From an uncultured Bacilli bacterium (GTDB lineage: Bacteria > Bacillota_I > Bacilli_A > RF39 > UBA660), in assembly GCA_947628235.1 (NCBI GenBank), contig CANQZC010000011.1:1-43859 (forward strand): DNA of 43,859 bases, given 5' to 3'. A program made the position numbers and the translations under genes. This document shows, in pieces, positions 30,279-37,850 of the stretch. Position 1 is the first letter of the stretch. Each line of letters begins with the position of its first letter. The notes under the pieces are model-generated. The model was not told the origin of the DNA. It did not search any database and saw nothing but the letters and a program-made list of their open reading frames with translations.

Positions 30279-33200
30279 ATGAATTTTAGAATTCGGTTAG
30301 AAGATAGAATTGCTCGTGTCCGGGAGAAATTAGAACAAGGGAATTTTAAATTTTCTAAAGATGATTTAAACACATTTTCTGATTCCCAAGAATTACGCAG
30401 TCTTTTTCTCCAAAAACTAAAAGAACAACTCCCTAATTGGACACCCACATTAAAAAAAGCTTATATAGATTTGATTTCTAGTGCGGAAGATTTTAGTTTA
30501 ATCGATGTTGATGTCATTCGTACTCTTAGTCACTATGATATAGAGACAGGGGATTTATCAGAGATAGAATCCTATATGCCTTTTTTAGGAGATGTTGATG
30601 ATGTTGTTAACCATCTACAGGAAAAACTAAAAGACCCTTCTTACCATGCTATCTCTGGAGCGATGGGAGACAATGTTATTCTTTCTTGTATTGAACAAGG
30701 AAGAATCGATTTAGTGCGTATGACGCGTTCCATTCAACTTTCTCACCTTTCTCAAAAAGCGATAGAAAAAATTGCGAAAGAGTATAATGAACCCATCCCT
30801 CCCTATGCTTTTACAGATATAGACGCTATTTTAGCGATCCGTCAATCGAATGATGATTATCTTACTTTTCAAGAATATATGGAGAAATATCCAGATGATT
30901 TGGAGAAATTAAAAGAAGAATATTACTCTCCTAAAAGAAGTATTCTAGGAACCAATTTGATGAACTTTCAAACTCTTTATGAGACAATTCCGGAAGCAGA
31001 AAAAGAAAAATTCTTAATTCGAACTTTAGAAGGAGGACTTTATCCTTTCTTTCTAGAATGTGCTCCTAAAGAACTCATTTTAAGAGAACAAGATACCATT
31101 ATTAGAAAAATCAAAGAAGGCGTTATTAATGTTTCTAACATGATAGAGAATGATTCCCTTTTATTAGAAAATCCAGAATATGTAAAATTATTAATCCAAG
31201 CAGGAAATATCTATCATGCGATGGAAAGCCCTATCATTTCTAATTTTTTAGAAGAAATCAAGAGTTATGGAGATATGCTAGGTTATCCTCTTTATATAGA
31301 TATTGTTCGAAATACCAAAATTCGGAAAAATATTTTCTCTAACGAAGAATTTTTAAAACAATTATTACTAGCGAATCTTGTAGAAGCAAGTCCTGGCTAT
31401 TTTTATCCAGAATATAATCAGTCTAGCGAAACGAAAGAAATGATTGCGGCTCAAAGAAAGATCTTTGAACTAGATATGGAGTTAGGAACTTGTACTAGAA
31501 ATTCTCTTACTGGGGTAAACCAAGAAGAAGTTTTAAAAGAAATTATTTCTAGAAAAAGATATGATTACTTTCTTGAAAATGGTTCTAATTTTACGAATAT
31601 AGAAAAAATTTCGCTTACCGAAGAAGAGTGTCAAGAATTTTTAGATTGTTTAGGAAATAATGTCATTTCTTATGAGAGTATTTTTTCTAGAATGCCTCTT
31701 TTAGTTCTTAAGACACCAACTTTGTTTCATGGTTTCTTAACAGCGTATCCAGATATTTTAGAAAAGATGATGGATTATATTAAGCATCATGAAGAATTAA
31801 GTTCTTACTATACAGAAGAGTTATATCAAACAGTAAAAGGTTACTACATTGAAAAATCAGATTTAAGAGAAGATAGCTTAGATTCGATTATGCATGCTTT
31901 AGGGCCTCAAATTCTAAGATATATAGAAAATGAAAACATTATTGCGTTAGCGCAACAAAAGAAGGAAATGGTAGAACAACTCCTTCAACTTTTTAAACCA
32001 GAAAACTATACTCTTCAAGATGCTGAAATCATTTATGATAGTTTAAAACAGTATTCTTATGGAAAAAAATATCCAGAAATAGTCAATATTTTTTCTGATA
32101 TCAAACATTCTTTAGAGGATAATGATGGAAAATATATTCAAAAATTAGAAGAATTAGTTTCTAGTATGGATGAAAAATTCTATCGGAGAATGCAAAAGAG
32201 TTATCCTGATTATTTAGAAATATGTAAAAAGAATCCTGCTAGTTTCTTAAAGGAATTGGCTTTTAAAGCGAAAGAAGGAAAGGCGGAAGAGTCTCAATTA
32301 GCGTACGATATTCTTCATTTTATATCCGATTATTATGTGGCAACGAAAAGAGAACAATATCGGGATACTTATCAAATGTCACGAGATCTTTCTCTCATTC
32401 AAAAATATGACCCAAAAGACTTAGAAACAAAATTTATGAAACACTGTATGGAGTATTATCCTTTCCGTGTAGATTTAATTGAAAAATTAAAAGAAGCGGG
32501 GATTTCCGAGGATTTAGCCATCGATTTACTACAAGTATATTTAAAGAAACCAATTCTTCGGGGACATGACATTAAAGAATTACAAAAGCAAATGAAATTC
32601 TTTGTTCCTTTTGCCAAAAAGTATTTTCAAAGTTGTTATAGTGAAGAATATCAAAGAAGTCATGCTTTTCAGGTGTCACAGACGCAAGGACGAATTAAAT
32701 TTTATGATACCTTACCACCTTGCGAAATCGATAGGTATCAAGTTTTAGTTTCCCTTCATTTAGGAAATATCCTAGATACTTTATTGGGAGAAGAAAATGA
32801 AAAATATTTTGAACTTTTAAAATCTACCATAGCAAAGTATAAATTATTAGATATGCCAGCATGTTATCAAAAATTTATGGATAAAGAAGGAATAGGAATT
32901 TCTCAAAATGTGAATAATATTGCTGGATTCATATCTTACTTTAAGCAAATTTATGATGCAGAAAGAAAACGGTTAAACGCTACGAATAAAGAAGATACAC
33001 CAGTCTCTTTTACCATTACTAGGATTTTAAAAGAAGGAGAGGCATATGGGGGATTTTCAAAAGTTTATGGACATATTTTAGGAACAGAAAATGCTCGGTT
33101 AATTATGTCAAATCCAGGACCAAATGCGGCTGCTATAGGATTAAGTGATAATGGAAGATTAAAAACAGCTGTGGAAGATACGAAGATATCTTTTCAAAAA

Positions 33201-34082
33201 GAGTCAGTTACGATTCCGTCATTTGCGGGAGATATAGAACTTTCTAGTGGAAAAACGATGTATGTATCGGTTGGAAATGCAACACATCCTAGCAATTTAA
33301 CGCATGGAGAAAGAACCGGTGCTTGTATGCGTATCGGGGGAGCAGGAGAGACCCTATTTAATTTCTGTTTACAGAATGAGAATGGTTTTCATATTCGGTT
33401 TGAAGATTCCAAAACAGGAGAATATATTTCTAGGGTCTCTGGCTTTCGAAATGGAAATACAATCTTCTTAAATGAATTACGAAATAGTGTAAATGGTGAA
33501 AAATATTCTGATGAAGAAGTAATAGATGCTTGTAGGAAAGTCGCAGAATCCTTAATAGAACGGAGTAAAGGAAGTAGTTGTCCTATCGAAAATGTCGTTG
33601 TTTATAGTGCGTATGCTACTCAAAATATGCCAATGACATCTTTAGGAATAACAAATAATAAATTAGGTTTACCAACCTTCTATTCAGATATTACTAATTC
33701 TGGAATTATTCTAGCGACTACGGAAGAACCTTTCGCACCAGTGAAATTAAATCAACCAAATCTTCCTCACTATCCATTAGCTCGTGAACGGGCAAAAGAA
33801 GGAAACTTTGAAGAAATGTCAGACATGATTTATCGTGTTCATTCTGTCAAAAGAATTCTTGAGGGACAAAACTATATGTTTATTGAACCACCTACTTTTC
33901 AAGATGAAATTGAGTACGCTATCGCATCCCAAGACTGGTATATTGCTATCGATAAGGAAGGAACCATTTATGAAGAGTTGATTCCTGGCGATGAGCGAGC
34001 TTTAGAAGAACTAGAAACAGCTAGAAAAATCATTCAAGAAAGAAAGATGACTCCAGTCGATGAAGAAAGTTACCAAATCTAA
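30279..34082 (+). CDS. Giant protein of unknown function, 1267 residues
   Basis: I do not recognise this protein. It has no signal peptide or membrane segments, so it is probably cytoplasmic. Residues 1 to about 900 are a long series of amphipathic helices with a repeat-like or solenoid look, rich in L/E/K/Y. The last about 350 residues differ and read as a mixed alpha/beta domain. It contains ATHPSNLTHGERTGACMRIG, GFHIRFEDSKTG, then RVSGFRNGNTIFLNELR (about 1000-1070). The Cys-Met-Arg-Ile-Gly-Gly segment, flanked by His and Arg, could be an active site. ATG 30279 is chosen because AAAGGTAGGG (30263-30272) is too close to ATG 30273. It is second in a unit with the OB-like gene and ends in a terminator. 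Codon use matches its neighbours. Confidence 0.8.
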   Translation: MNFRIRLEDRIARVREKLEQGNFKFSKDDLNTFSDSQELRSLFLQKLKEQLPNWTPTLKKAYIDLISSAEDFSLIDVDVIRTLSHYDIETGDLSEIESYMPFLGDVDDVVNHLQEKLKDPSYHAISGAMGDNVILSCIEQGRIDLVRMTRSIQLSHLSQKAIEKIAKEYNEPIPPYAFTDIDAILAIRQSNDDYLTFQEYMEKYPDDLEKLKEEYYSPKRSILGTNLMNFQTLYETIPEAEKEKFLIRTLEGGLYPFFLECAPKELILREQDTIIRKIKEGVINVSNMIENDSLLLENPEYVKLLIQAGNIYHAMESPIISNFLEEIKSYGDMLGYPLYIDIVRNTKIRKNIFSNEEFLKQLLLANLVEASPGYFYPEYNQSSETKEMIAAQRKIFELDMELGTCTRNSLTGVNQEEVLKEIISRKRYDYFLENGSNFTNIEKISLTEEECQEFLDCLGNNVISYESIFSRMPLLVLKTPTLFHGFLTAYPDILEKMMDYIKHHEELSSYYTEELYQTVKGYYIEKSDLREDSLDSIMHALGPQILRYIENENIIALAQQKKEMVEQLLQLFKPENYTLQDAEIIYDSLKQYSYGKKYPEIVNIFSDIKHSLEDNDGKYIQKLEELVSSMDEKFYRRMQKSYPDYLEICKKNPASFLKELAFKAKEGKAEESQLAYDILHFISDYYVATKREQYRDTYQMSRDLSLIQKYDPKDLETKFMKHCMEYYPFRVDLIEKLKEAGISEDLAIDLLQVYLKKPILRGHDIKELQKQMKFFVPFAKKYFQSCYSEEYQRSHAFQVSQTQGRIKFYDTLPPCEIDRYQVLVSLHLGNILDTLLGEENEKYFELLKSTIAKYKLLDMPACYQKFMDKEGIGISQNVNNIAGFISYFKQIYDAERKRLNATNKEDTPVSFTITRILKEGEAYGGFSKVYGHILGTENARLIMSNPGPNAAAIGLSDNGRLKTAVEDTKISFQKESVTIPSFAGDIELSSGKTMYVSVGNATHPSNLTHGERTGACMRIGGAGETLFNFCLQNENGFHIRFEDSKTGEYISRVSGFRNGNTIFLNELRNSVNGEKYSDEEVIDACRKVAESLIERSKGSSCPIENVVVYSAYATQNMPMTSLGITNNKLGLPTFYSDITNSGIILATTEEPFAPVKLNQPNLPHYPLARERAKEGNFEEMSDMIYRVHSVKRILEGQNYMFIEPPTFQDEIEYAIASQDWYIAIDKEGTIYEELIPGDERALEELETARKIIQERKMTPVDEESYQI

Positions 34083-34106
34083 AAGGACTAAACAAGTCCT
34101 TTTTTT
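34081..34106 (+). terminator. Terminator after the giant gene
   Basis: AAAAGGACT (34081-34089) and AGTCCTTTT (34095-34103) form a 9-bp stem with a 5-base loop and a T run. It touches the TAA stop at 34080-34082. Confidence 0.9.
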
Positions 34107-34128
34107 CATATAGTAAAGTGGTGATTGT

Positions 34129-35181
34129 ATGAAGAAAGTATTTCTCCTCGCTGTGCTTTTCTTTCTTTTTCCTATTACGACTTTAGGAATAGAAACGAGT
34201 GCAGAAAGCGCTATTTTAATGGATACGGATACCCATCGTATTTTATATGCTAAAAATATTCATGAAGTAAGAAGTATCGCTAGTATCTCTAAGATTATGA
34301 CGGCATTATTAGCTGTGGAATCAGGAAGATTAGATGATATGGTAACGGTAGGAGAGGAAATTGATGCTGCGTATGGGTCGGCGATTTATCTTCAGAAGGG
34401 GGAACAGATTCGATTACGAGATTTAGTTTATGGACTCATGTTACGAAGTGGAAATGATGCCTCTTATGCGATTATGAATTATCTAGGAAAAGAGAAATTT
34501 ATTGATAAGATGAATGAAAAAGCCAAGGAACTTGGTATGAAGGATACAGCCTTTCATAATCCTAATGGATTAGATGAAAAAGAAGGAAACTACTCTAGTG
34601 CTTATGATATGGCTCTCTTAACAAGTTATGCGATGAAAAATCCAGATTATCGGGAGATTGTAAGTACAAAAACTTATCAAGTAAAGACGAATAAAAATAC
34701 TTACTATTGGATTAATAAACATAAACTTCTTTTTTCTTATGAGGATGCAACTGGAGGAAAAACTGGATTTACAAAAAAAGCGAAAAGAACATTAGTCACA
34801 ACTGCTAGTCGAGGAAATTTAAACTTAGTTGTCGTTACTTTGAATGATGGAAATGATTTTCAAGATCATATTTCTCTTTTAGAATATGGTTTTTCAAACT
34901 ATCAATCGTATGAGATTTTAAAAAGAGGTTCGTTAGAGTTATATGACAAAGTGTATTATGGAAATTATCTTCTTTCTTTACCACATAGTTTTTCCTATCC
35001 AATTCAAGAAGGAGAAGAAGTTTCTTTAAAATTTGAATTGTCAGAAATACCAAAGGAAGGAAAAGTAGGAACGGCAAAGGTCTATCTAGATGAAGAACTT
35101 ATTTATGAAGAAGAGATACTTTCAACAAAAATTCAAAAGCAAGCAAAGAATATCCTATCTTGGTTTCAACAATTATGGTAA
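34129..35181 (+). CDS. dacB: D-alanyl-D-alanine carboxypeptidase (DacB/DacF type)
   Basis: This is a low-molecular-weight penicillin-binding protein that trims the terminal D-Ala of peptidoglycan side chains, here probably in the spore cortex. A signal peptide covers residues 1 to about 20. Active-site motifs are S52-I-S-K55, S107-G-N109 and K211-T-G213. The C-terminal domain (about 255-330) is beta-rich, and a weakly amphipathic end (KNILSWFQQLW) suits membrane attachment. The length of 350 is normal. The next two genes are spmA and spmB with overlaps, as in the B. subtilis dacB-spmA-spmB operon, which supports dacB over dacF. I could not find a clean sigma-E promoter: CATATAGT at 34107-34114 is only a partial -10. 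Confidence 0.9.
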   Translation: MKKVFLLAVLFFLFPITTLGIETSAESAILMDTDTHRILYAKNIHEVRSIASISKIMTALLAVESGRLDDMVTVGEEIDAAYGSAIYLQKGEQIRLRDLVYGLMLRSGNDASYAIMNYLGKEKFIDKMNEKAKELGMKDTAFHNPNGLDEKEGNYSSAYDMALLTSYAMKNPDYREIVSTKTYQVKTNKNTYYWINKHKLLFSYEDATGGKTGFTKKAKRTLVTTASRGNLNLVVVTLNDGNDFQDHISLLEYGFSNYQSYEILKRGSLELYDKVYYGNYLLSLPHSFSYPIQEGEEVSLKFELSEIPKEGKVGTAKVYLDEELIYEEEILSTKIQKQAKNILSWFQQLW

Positions 35182-35759
35182 GCAAGATATGGGGATACTT
35201 TATTCTTATTGGAATTGTTTATGGACTTATGACAGGAAATGTTACCGCTATTAATGAAACTATTTTAGCAAGTACTAAAACGGCTTTAGAACTTCTTTTT
35301 CAAATCTTTCCCGTCGTTGCTTTATGGTTAGGAATAGCAGAAATTACAACGCAAAGTGGACTTTTAGAAAAACTATCGCATCACTTAACTAAAGTATTAG
35401 GTCCTCTTTTTCCAGAGATTCCTAAAGGTCATATTTCTCTTAGTTATATTGCTAGTAATATTATCGCGAATGTTTTTGGACTAGGAAGTGCGGCTACTCC
35501 GTTTGGATTAAAAGCGATGAGTAGTTTACAAGAAATCAATCCCGAGAAGGAAAAAGCAAGTTCTAGTATGATTACCTTTACAACGATTAATACTAGTGGA
35601 GTAACCATTATTCCGACAACGATTATCGCTCTTCGCATTTTATATAAAAGTGTTGATCCTACCAAGACCGTAATCTCTACTTTACTAGCAACATTTCTTG
35701 CGACCTTAGCTGGATTACTACTAGATTATATCTATCGAAGATGGAGGCATCATGAGTAA
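35175..35759 (+). CDS. spmA: Spore maturation protein A
   Basis: This 194-residue integral membrane protein belongs to the nucleoside-recognition/Gate family, which with SpmB is needed for spore core dehydration. Hydrophobic helices lie at about residues 5-24, 40-60, 85-110, 135-155 and 165-185. Typical SpmA segments are ALWLGIAEITTQSGL, SNIIANVFGLGSAATPFGLK and TINTSGVTIIPTTIIALR. ATG 35175 lies inside the end of dacB (7-base overlap). No Shine-Dalgarno is visible, so translation must be coupled to dacB; TTG 35160 is an alternative start. Confidence 0.93.
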   Translation: MVSKIWGYFILIGIVYGLMTGNVTAINETILASTKTALELLFQIFPVVALWLGIAEITTQSGLLEKLSHHLTKVLGPLFPEIPKGHISLSYIASNIIANVFGLGSAATPFGLKAMSSLQEINPEKEKASSSMITFTTINTSGVTIIPTTIIALRILYKSVDPTKTVISTLLATFLATLAGLLLDYIYRRWRHHE

Positions 35760-36255
35760 CTATATTTTACCCCTTTTAGTATTCGGAATTGTGCTTTATG
35801 GAATTTTTAAAAAAGTAGATTTATATGGAACCTTTATTGAGGGAAGTAAAGAAAGTTTTAAGATGGCAATGACGATTTTTCCTAATTTACTAGCAATGAT
35901 TATCAGTGTGAATATCTTTATTGATAGTGGCTTTTTAGAATTTATCATTCATCTTCTTCTTCCTTTTTTAAAAATTCCGATGGAAGTTATTTCTCTTGCT
36001 ATTATGAGACCGATTAGTGGCAATGCGACTTTAGCGATTCTAAATAAAATTTATACCAAATATGGAGTTGATCATTTCTATAGTTTACTTAGTTCTACGA
36101 TTCAAGGATGTACAGATACTACTTTTTATGTAATCGCTCTTTATTATGGTAGTATTGGTATTAAAAATATTCGGTATGCCTTAAAGACAAGTTTATTTGC
36201 AGATTTCATAGGAATCCTTTCTAGTCTTCTCATTTGTCACATTCTCTTTGGTTGA
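35752..36255 (+). CDS. spmB: Spore maturation protein B
   Basis: This 167-residue membrane partner of SpmA is in the same Gate family. Segments typical of SpmB are FIEGSKESFKMAMTIFPNLL, IMRPISGNATLAIL and IQGCTDTTFYVIALYYGSIG. Four to five hydrophobic helices span the sequence. It overlaps spmA by 8 bases, with AGATGGAGG just upstream inside spmA. Acts in the forespore or mother-cell membranes during late sporulation, by analogy with B. subtilis. The promoter of the next gene overlaps its stop codon. Confidence 0.94.
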   Translation: MSNYILPLLVFGIVLYGIFKKVDLYGTFIEGSKESFKMAMTIFPNLLAMIISVNIFIDSGFLEFIIHLLLPFLKIPMEVISLAIMRPISGNATLAILNKIYTKYGVDHFYSLLSSTIQGCTDTTFYVIALYYGSIGIKNIRYALKTSLFADFIGILSSLLICHILFG

Positions 36256-36280
36256 AATTTTCCCATTCCTGCGCTATAAT
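36252..36280 (+). promoter_or_regulatory. Promoter of the lipoprotein-rluB unit
   Basis: TTGAAA at 36252-36257, a 17-base spacer and TATAAT at 36275-36280. The -35 overlaps the spmB stop codon, so lipoprotein and rluB have a vegetative start of their own. Confidence 0.85.
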
Positions 36281-36302
36281 AGAAAAGAAATGAGGGGATT
36301 TC

Positions 36303-36728
36303 ATGAAGAAGATGAATCTATTATTTTTATTCACTATCCTTCTTCTTACAGGATGTGGAGCCAATAAGTTAGTGTGTACTAAAACGGATGATTCTGCCAA
36401 TTTAAATGTAGAGTCTAAGTATACCTTTTATTACCGTGATGATGCTGCCTATAAAGCTTCTTTAAAAGTCACAACGACATTATTAGGAAATTTAAATGTT
36501 TCAGAAAACATTGCTGTTTATCAGCAATCTGCGGAGACATATGCCTCTGAATATAACGATATTGATGGAATTGAAGCAAAGGTATCTAGTTATAAAAATA
36601 AAATTACTTTATCTGTTGAGTTAACATCTGCTTCTATGAAAGAAGAAGATAAAGAAACTTATGCATTAAATAAAAGTAAAGAATATACGAAAAAAGAATT
36701 AGAAGAAGAAGGATATACTTGTCAGTAG
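36303..36728 (+). CDS. Putative lipoprotein, DUF1307/YehR-like
   Basis: This 141-residue precursor begins MKKMNLLFLF, with lipobox LTGC ending at Cys18. The mature domain has strands and a helix resembling YehR/DUF1307-type lipoproteins: KLVCTKTDDSANLNVESKYT, then ASLKVTTTLLGNLNVSE. The C-terminal EYTKKELEEEGYTCQ matches the common ending YSKKELEKEGYTC. Two Cys (25 and near the end) are likely to pair. GAGGGG at 36292-36297 precedes the ATG. It is transcribed with rluB, 31 bases downstream. The function is unknown. Confidence 0.75.
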   Translation: MKKMNLLFLFTILLLTGCGANKLVCTKTDDSANLNVESKYTFYYRDDAAYKASLKVTTTLLGNLNVSENIAVYQQSAETYASEYNDIDGIEAKVSSYKNKITLSVELTSASMKEEDKETYALNKSKEYTKKELEEEGYTCQ

Positions 36729-36759
36729 CATTCCTTTTTTCTTTCATGGAGTTGAGAAA

Positions 36760-37494
36760 ATGGAAAGATTACAAAAAATAATTGCCACTTCAGGATATTG
36801 TTCAAGAAGAAAAGCAGAAGAATTGATATTAGCGGGAAAAGTGAAAGTAAATGGCGAAATCGTTCGTGAATTAGGAACCAAAGCAAGTTATGAAGATGTC
36901 ATTTTTGTAGAGGGAAAAAGTATCTCTAAAAAAGAAGATAAAGTGTATTATCTTTTTAATAAACCAAGAGGAGTCGTTACTACTTCTCATGATAATTTAG
37001 GAAGAAAAACCGTTTTAGATTTCCTACCTGAAGATGAGAGAATCTATCCGGTTGGCCGATTAGATTATGATACGACGGGGGTTTTACTAGTTACGAATGA
37101 TGGAGAGTTAACAAATTTACTGACTCATCCTAAAAACCATGTTGAAAAAACATATATTGTTAAAGTAGAAGGAATTCTTTTAAAACAAGATTTAGAAAAA
37201 CTTTGTAAGGGTGTTGTTATCGATGGAAAAAAGACTAGTCGGGCGAAAGCAAAGATTAAAAAGATAGATAAGAAAACCAATACGACCCTTTTAGAGTTAA
37301 AGATTTATGAAGGAAGAAATCATCAAGTCAAAAAAATGCTAGAGGCAATTGGATATCCAGTTAAAAAATTAAAGCGCGAAAAATTTAGTTTTTTAACAAC
37401 GCAAGGATTATTATCTGGAGAATATCGAACACTTAGCATAAAAGAAGTCAAAAAATTATATCAAGAAGCTAAGCAAGAAAGTTCAAATCATTGA
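36760..37494 (+). CDS. rluB: 23S rRNA pseudouridine synthase RluB (RsuA/RluB family)
   Basis: This enzyme converts a specific uridine of 23S rRNA helix 89 to pseudouridine. An N-terminal S4 RNA-binding domain (about 1-60: RLQKIIATSGYCSRRKAEEL) is followed by the synthase domain, with NKPRGVVTT, the catalytic Asp in GRLDYDTTG (D102), and EGRNHQVKKMLEAIGYPV. The length of 244 fits RluB of Bacillus. The dacB-spmA-spmB-(lipoprotein)-rluB order is like that of B. subtilis, where rluB follows spmB. RsuA is the alternative within the family, but context favours RluB. Confidence 0.92.
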   Translation: MERLQKIIATSGYCSRRKAEELILAGKVKVNGEIVRELGTKASYEDVIFVEGKSISKKEDKVYYLFNKPRGVVTTSHDNLGRKTVLDFLPEDERIYPVGRLDYDTTGVLLVTNDGELTNLLTHPKNHVEKTYIVKVEGILLKQDLEKLCKGVVIDGKKTSRAKAKIKKIDKKTNTTLLELKIYEGRNHQVKKMLEAIGYPVKKLKREKFSFLTTQGLLSGEYRTLSIKEVKKLYQEAKQESSNH

Positions 37495-37503
37495 ACTTTT
37501 TTA
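37478..37503 (+). terminator. Terminator overlapping the rluB stop
   Basis: AAAGTTCAA (37478-37486) pairs with TTGAACTTT (37491-37499) across a 4-base loop, then T. The TGA stop (37492-37494) is in the stem. Confidence 0.9.
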
Positions 37504-37524
37504 TGTGTGGCGGAAATTATAACA

Positions 37525-37546
37525 TAAAAAAACAGCCTAAGCTGCT
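37525..37546 (-). terminator. Terminator overlapping the ferredoxin stop
   Basis: On the minus strand AGCAGC (37541-37546) pairs with GCTGTT (37531-37536, one G-U) across TTAG, followed by T. The TAG stop is in the loop. Confidence 0.8.
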
Positions 37547-37749
37547 TCTTCTAATTCTTCTTCTGGATCGTAAATAGCGCCTACAGGACATCCTTCTTTT
37601 GCGTCTTTCGCATCTTCTACGAGTTCTTCTTTTACTTCTTCAACAAGTGCTTCAGCAACGCCATCTCCATTTACTTCAAAAACATCTGGAGCAATCGCTT
37701 GACAAGCACCACATCCGATACAAACATCTGGATTAACTTTCACTTTCAT
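37537..37749 (-). CDS. fer: Single-cluster [4Fe-4S] ferredoxin
   Basis: This 70-residue electron carrier has Cys ligands C10, C13 and C16 (CIGCGAC) and C54 (CPVGAI). They bind one [4Fe-4S] cluster, as in Bacillus-type ferredoxin. The region between is long and acidic, as expected when the second cluster has been lost. GGAGG lies upstream of the ATG. It is monocistronic with its own promoter and terminator. Partner enzymes are not in the window. Confidence 0.95.
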   Translation of the reverse strand: MKVKVNPDVCIGCGACQAIAPDVFEVNGDGVAEALVEEVKEELVEDAKDAKEGCPVGAIYDPEEELEEAA

Positions 37750-37768
37750 AAATATCCTCCCATAAAAA

Positions 37769-37797
37769 ATTATAAATAAAAGTTCCTAAAAATGCAA
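37769..37797 (-). promoter_or_regulatory. Promoter of the ferredoxin gene
   Basis: On the minus strand: TTGCAT (complement of 37792-37797), a 17-base spacer, and TATAAT (complement of 37769-37774). Confidence 0.75.
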
Positions 37798-37824
37798 CAA
37801 AATATTCAAAAAAAAATGTTTTTA

Positions 37825-37833
37825 TGGTATAGT
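37825..37833 (+). promoter_or_regulatory. Extended -10 promoter of the tail-anchored protein gene
   Basis: TGGTATAGT at 37825-37833, with a weak TTCAAA 17 bases upstream at 37805-37810. Confidence 0.5.
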
Positions 37834-37850
37834 TAATAATAGGTGGTACT

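Noticed and set aside
30104-30448. A 114-codon minus-strand frame.
   Set aside because: It spans two well-supported plus-strand genes and has no promoter or ribosome site.
34107-34114. CATATAGT as a sigma-E -10 for dacB-spmA-spmB.
   Set aside because: No matching -35 lies about 14 bases upstream, and the element sits in the tail of the previous terminator.
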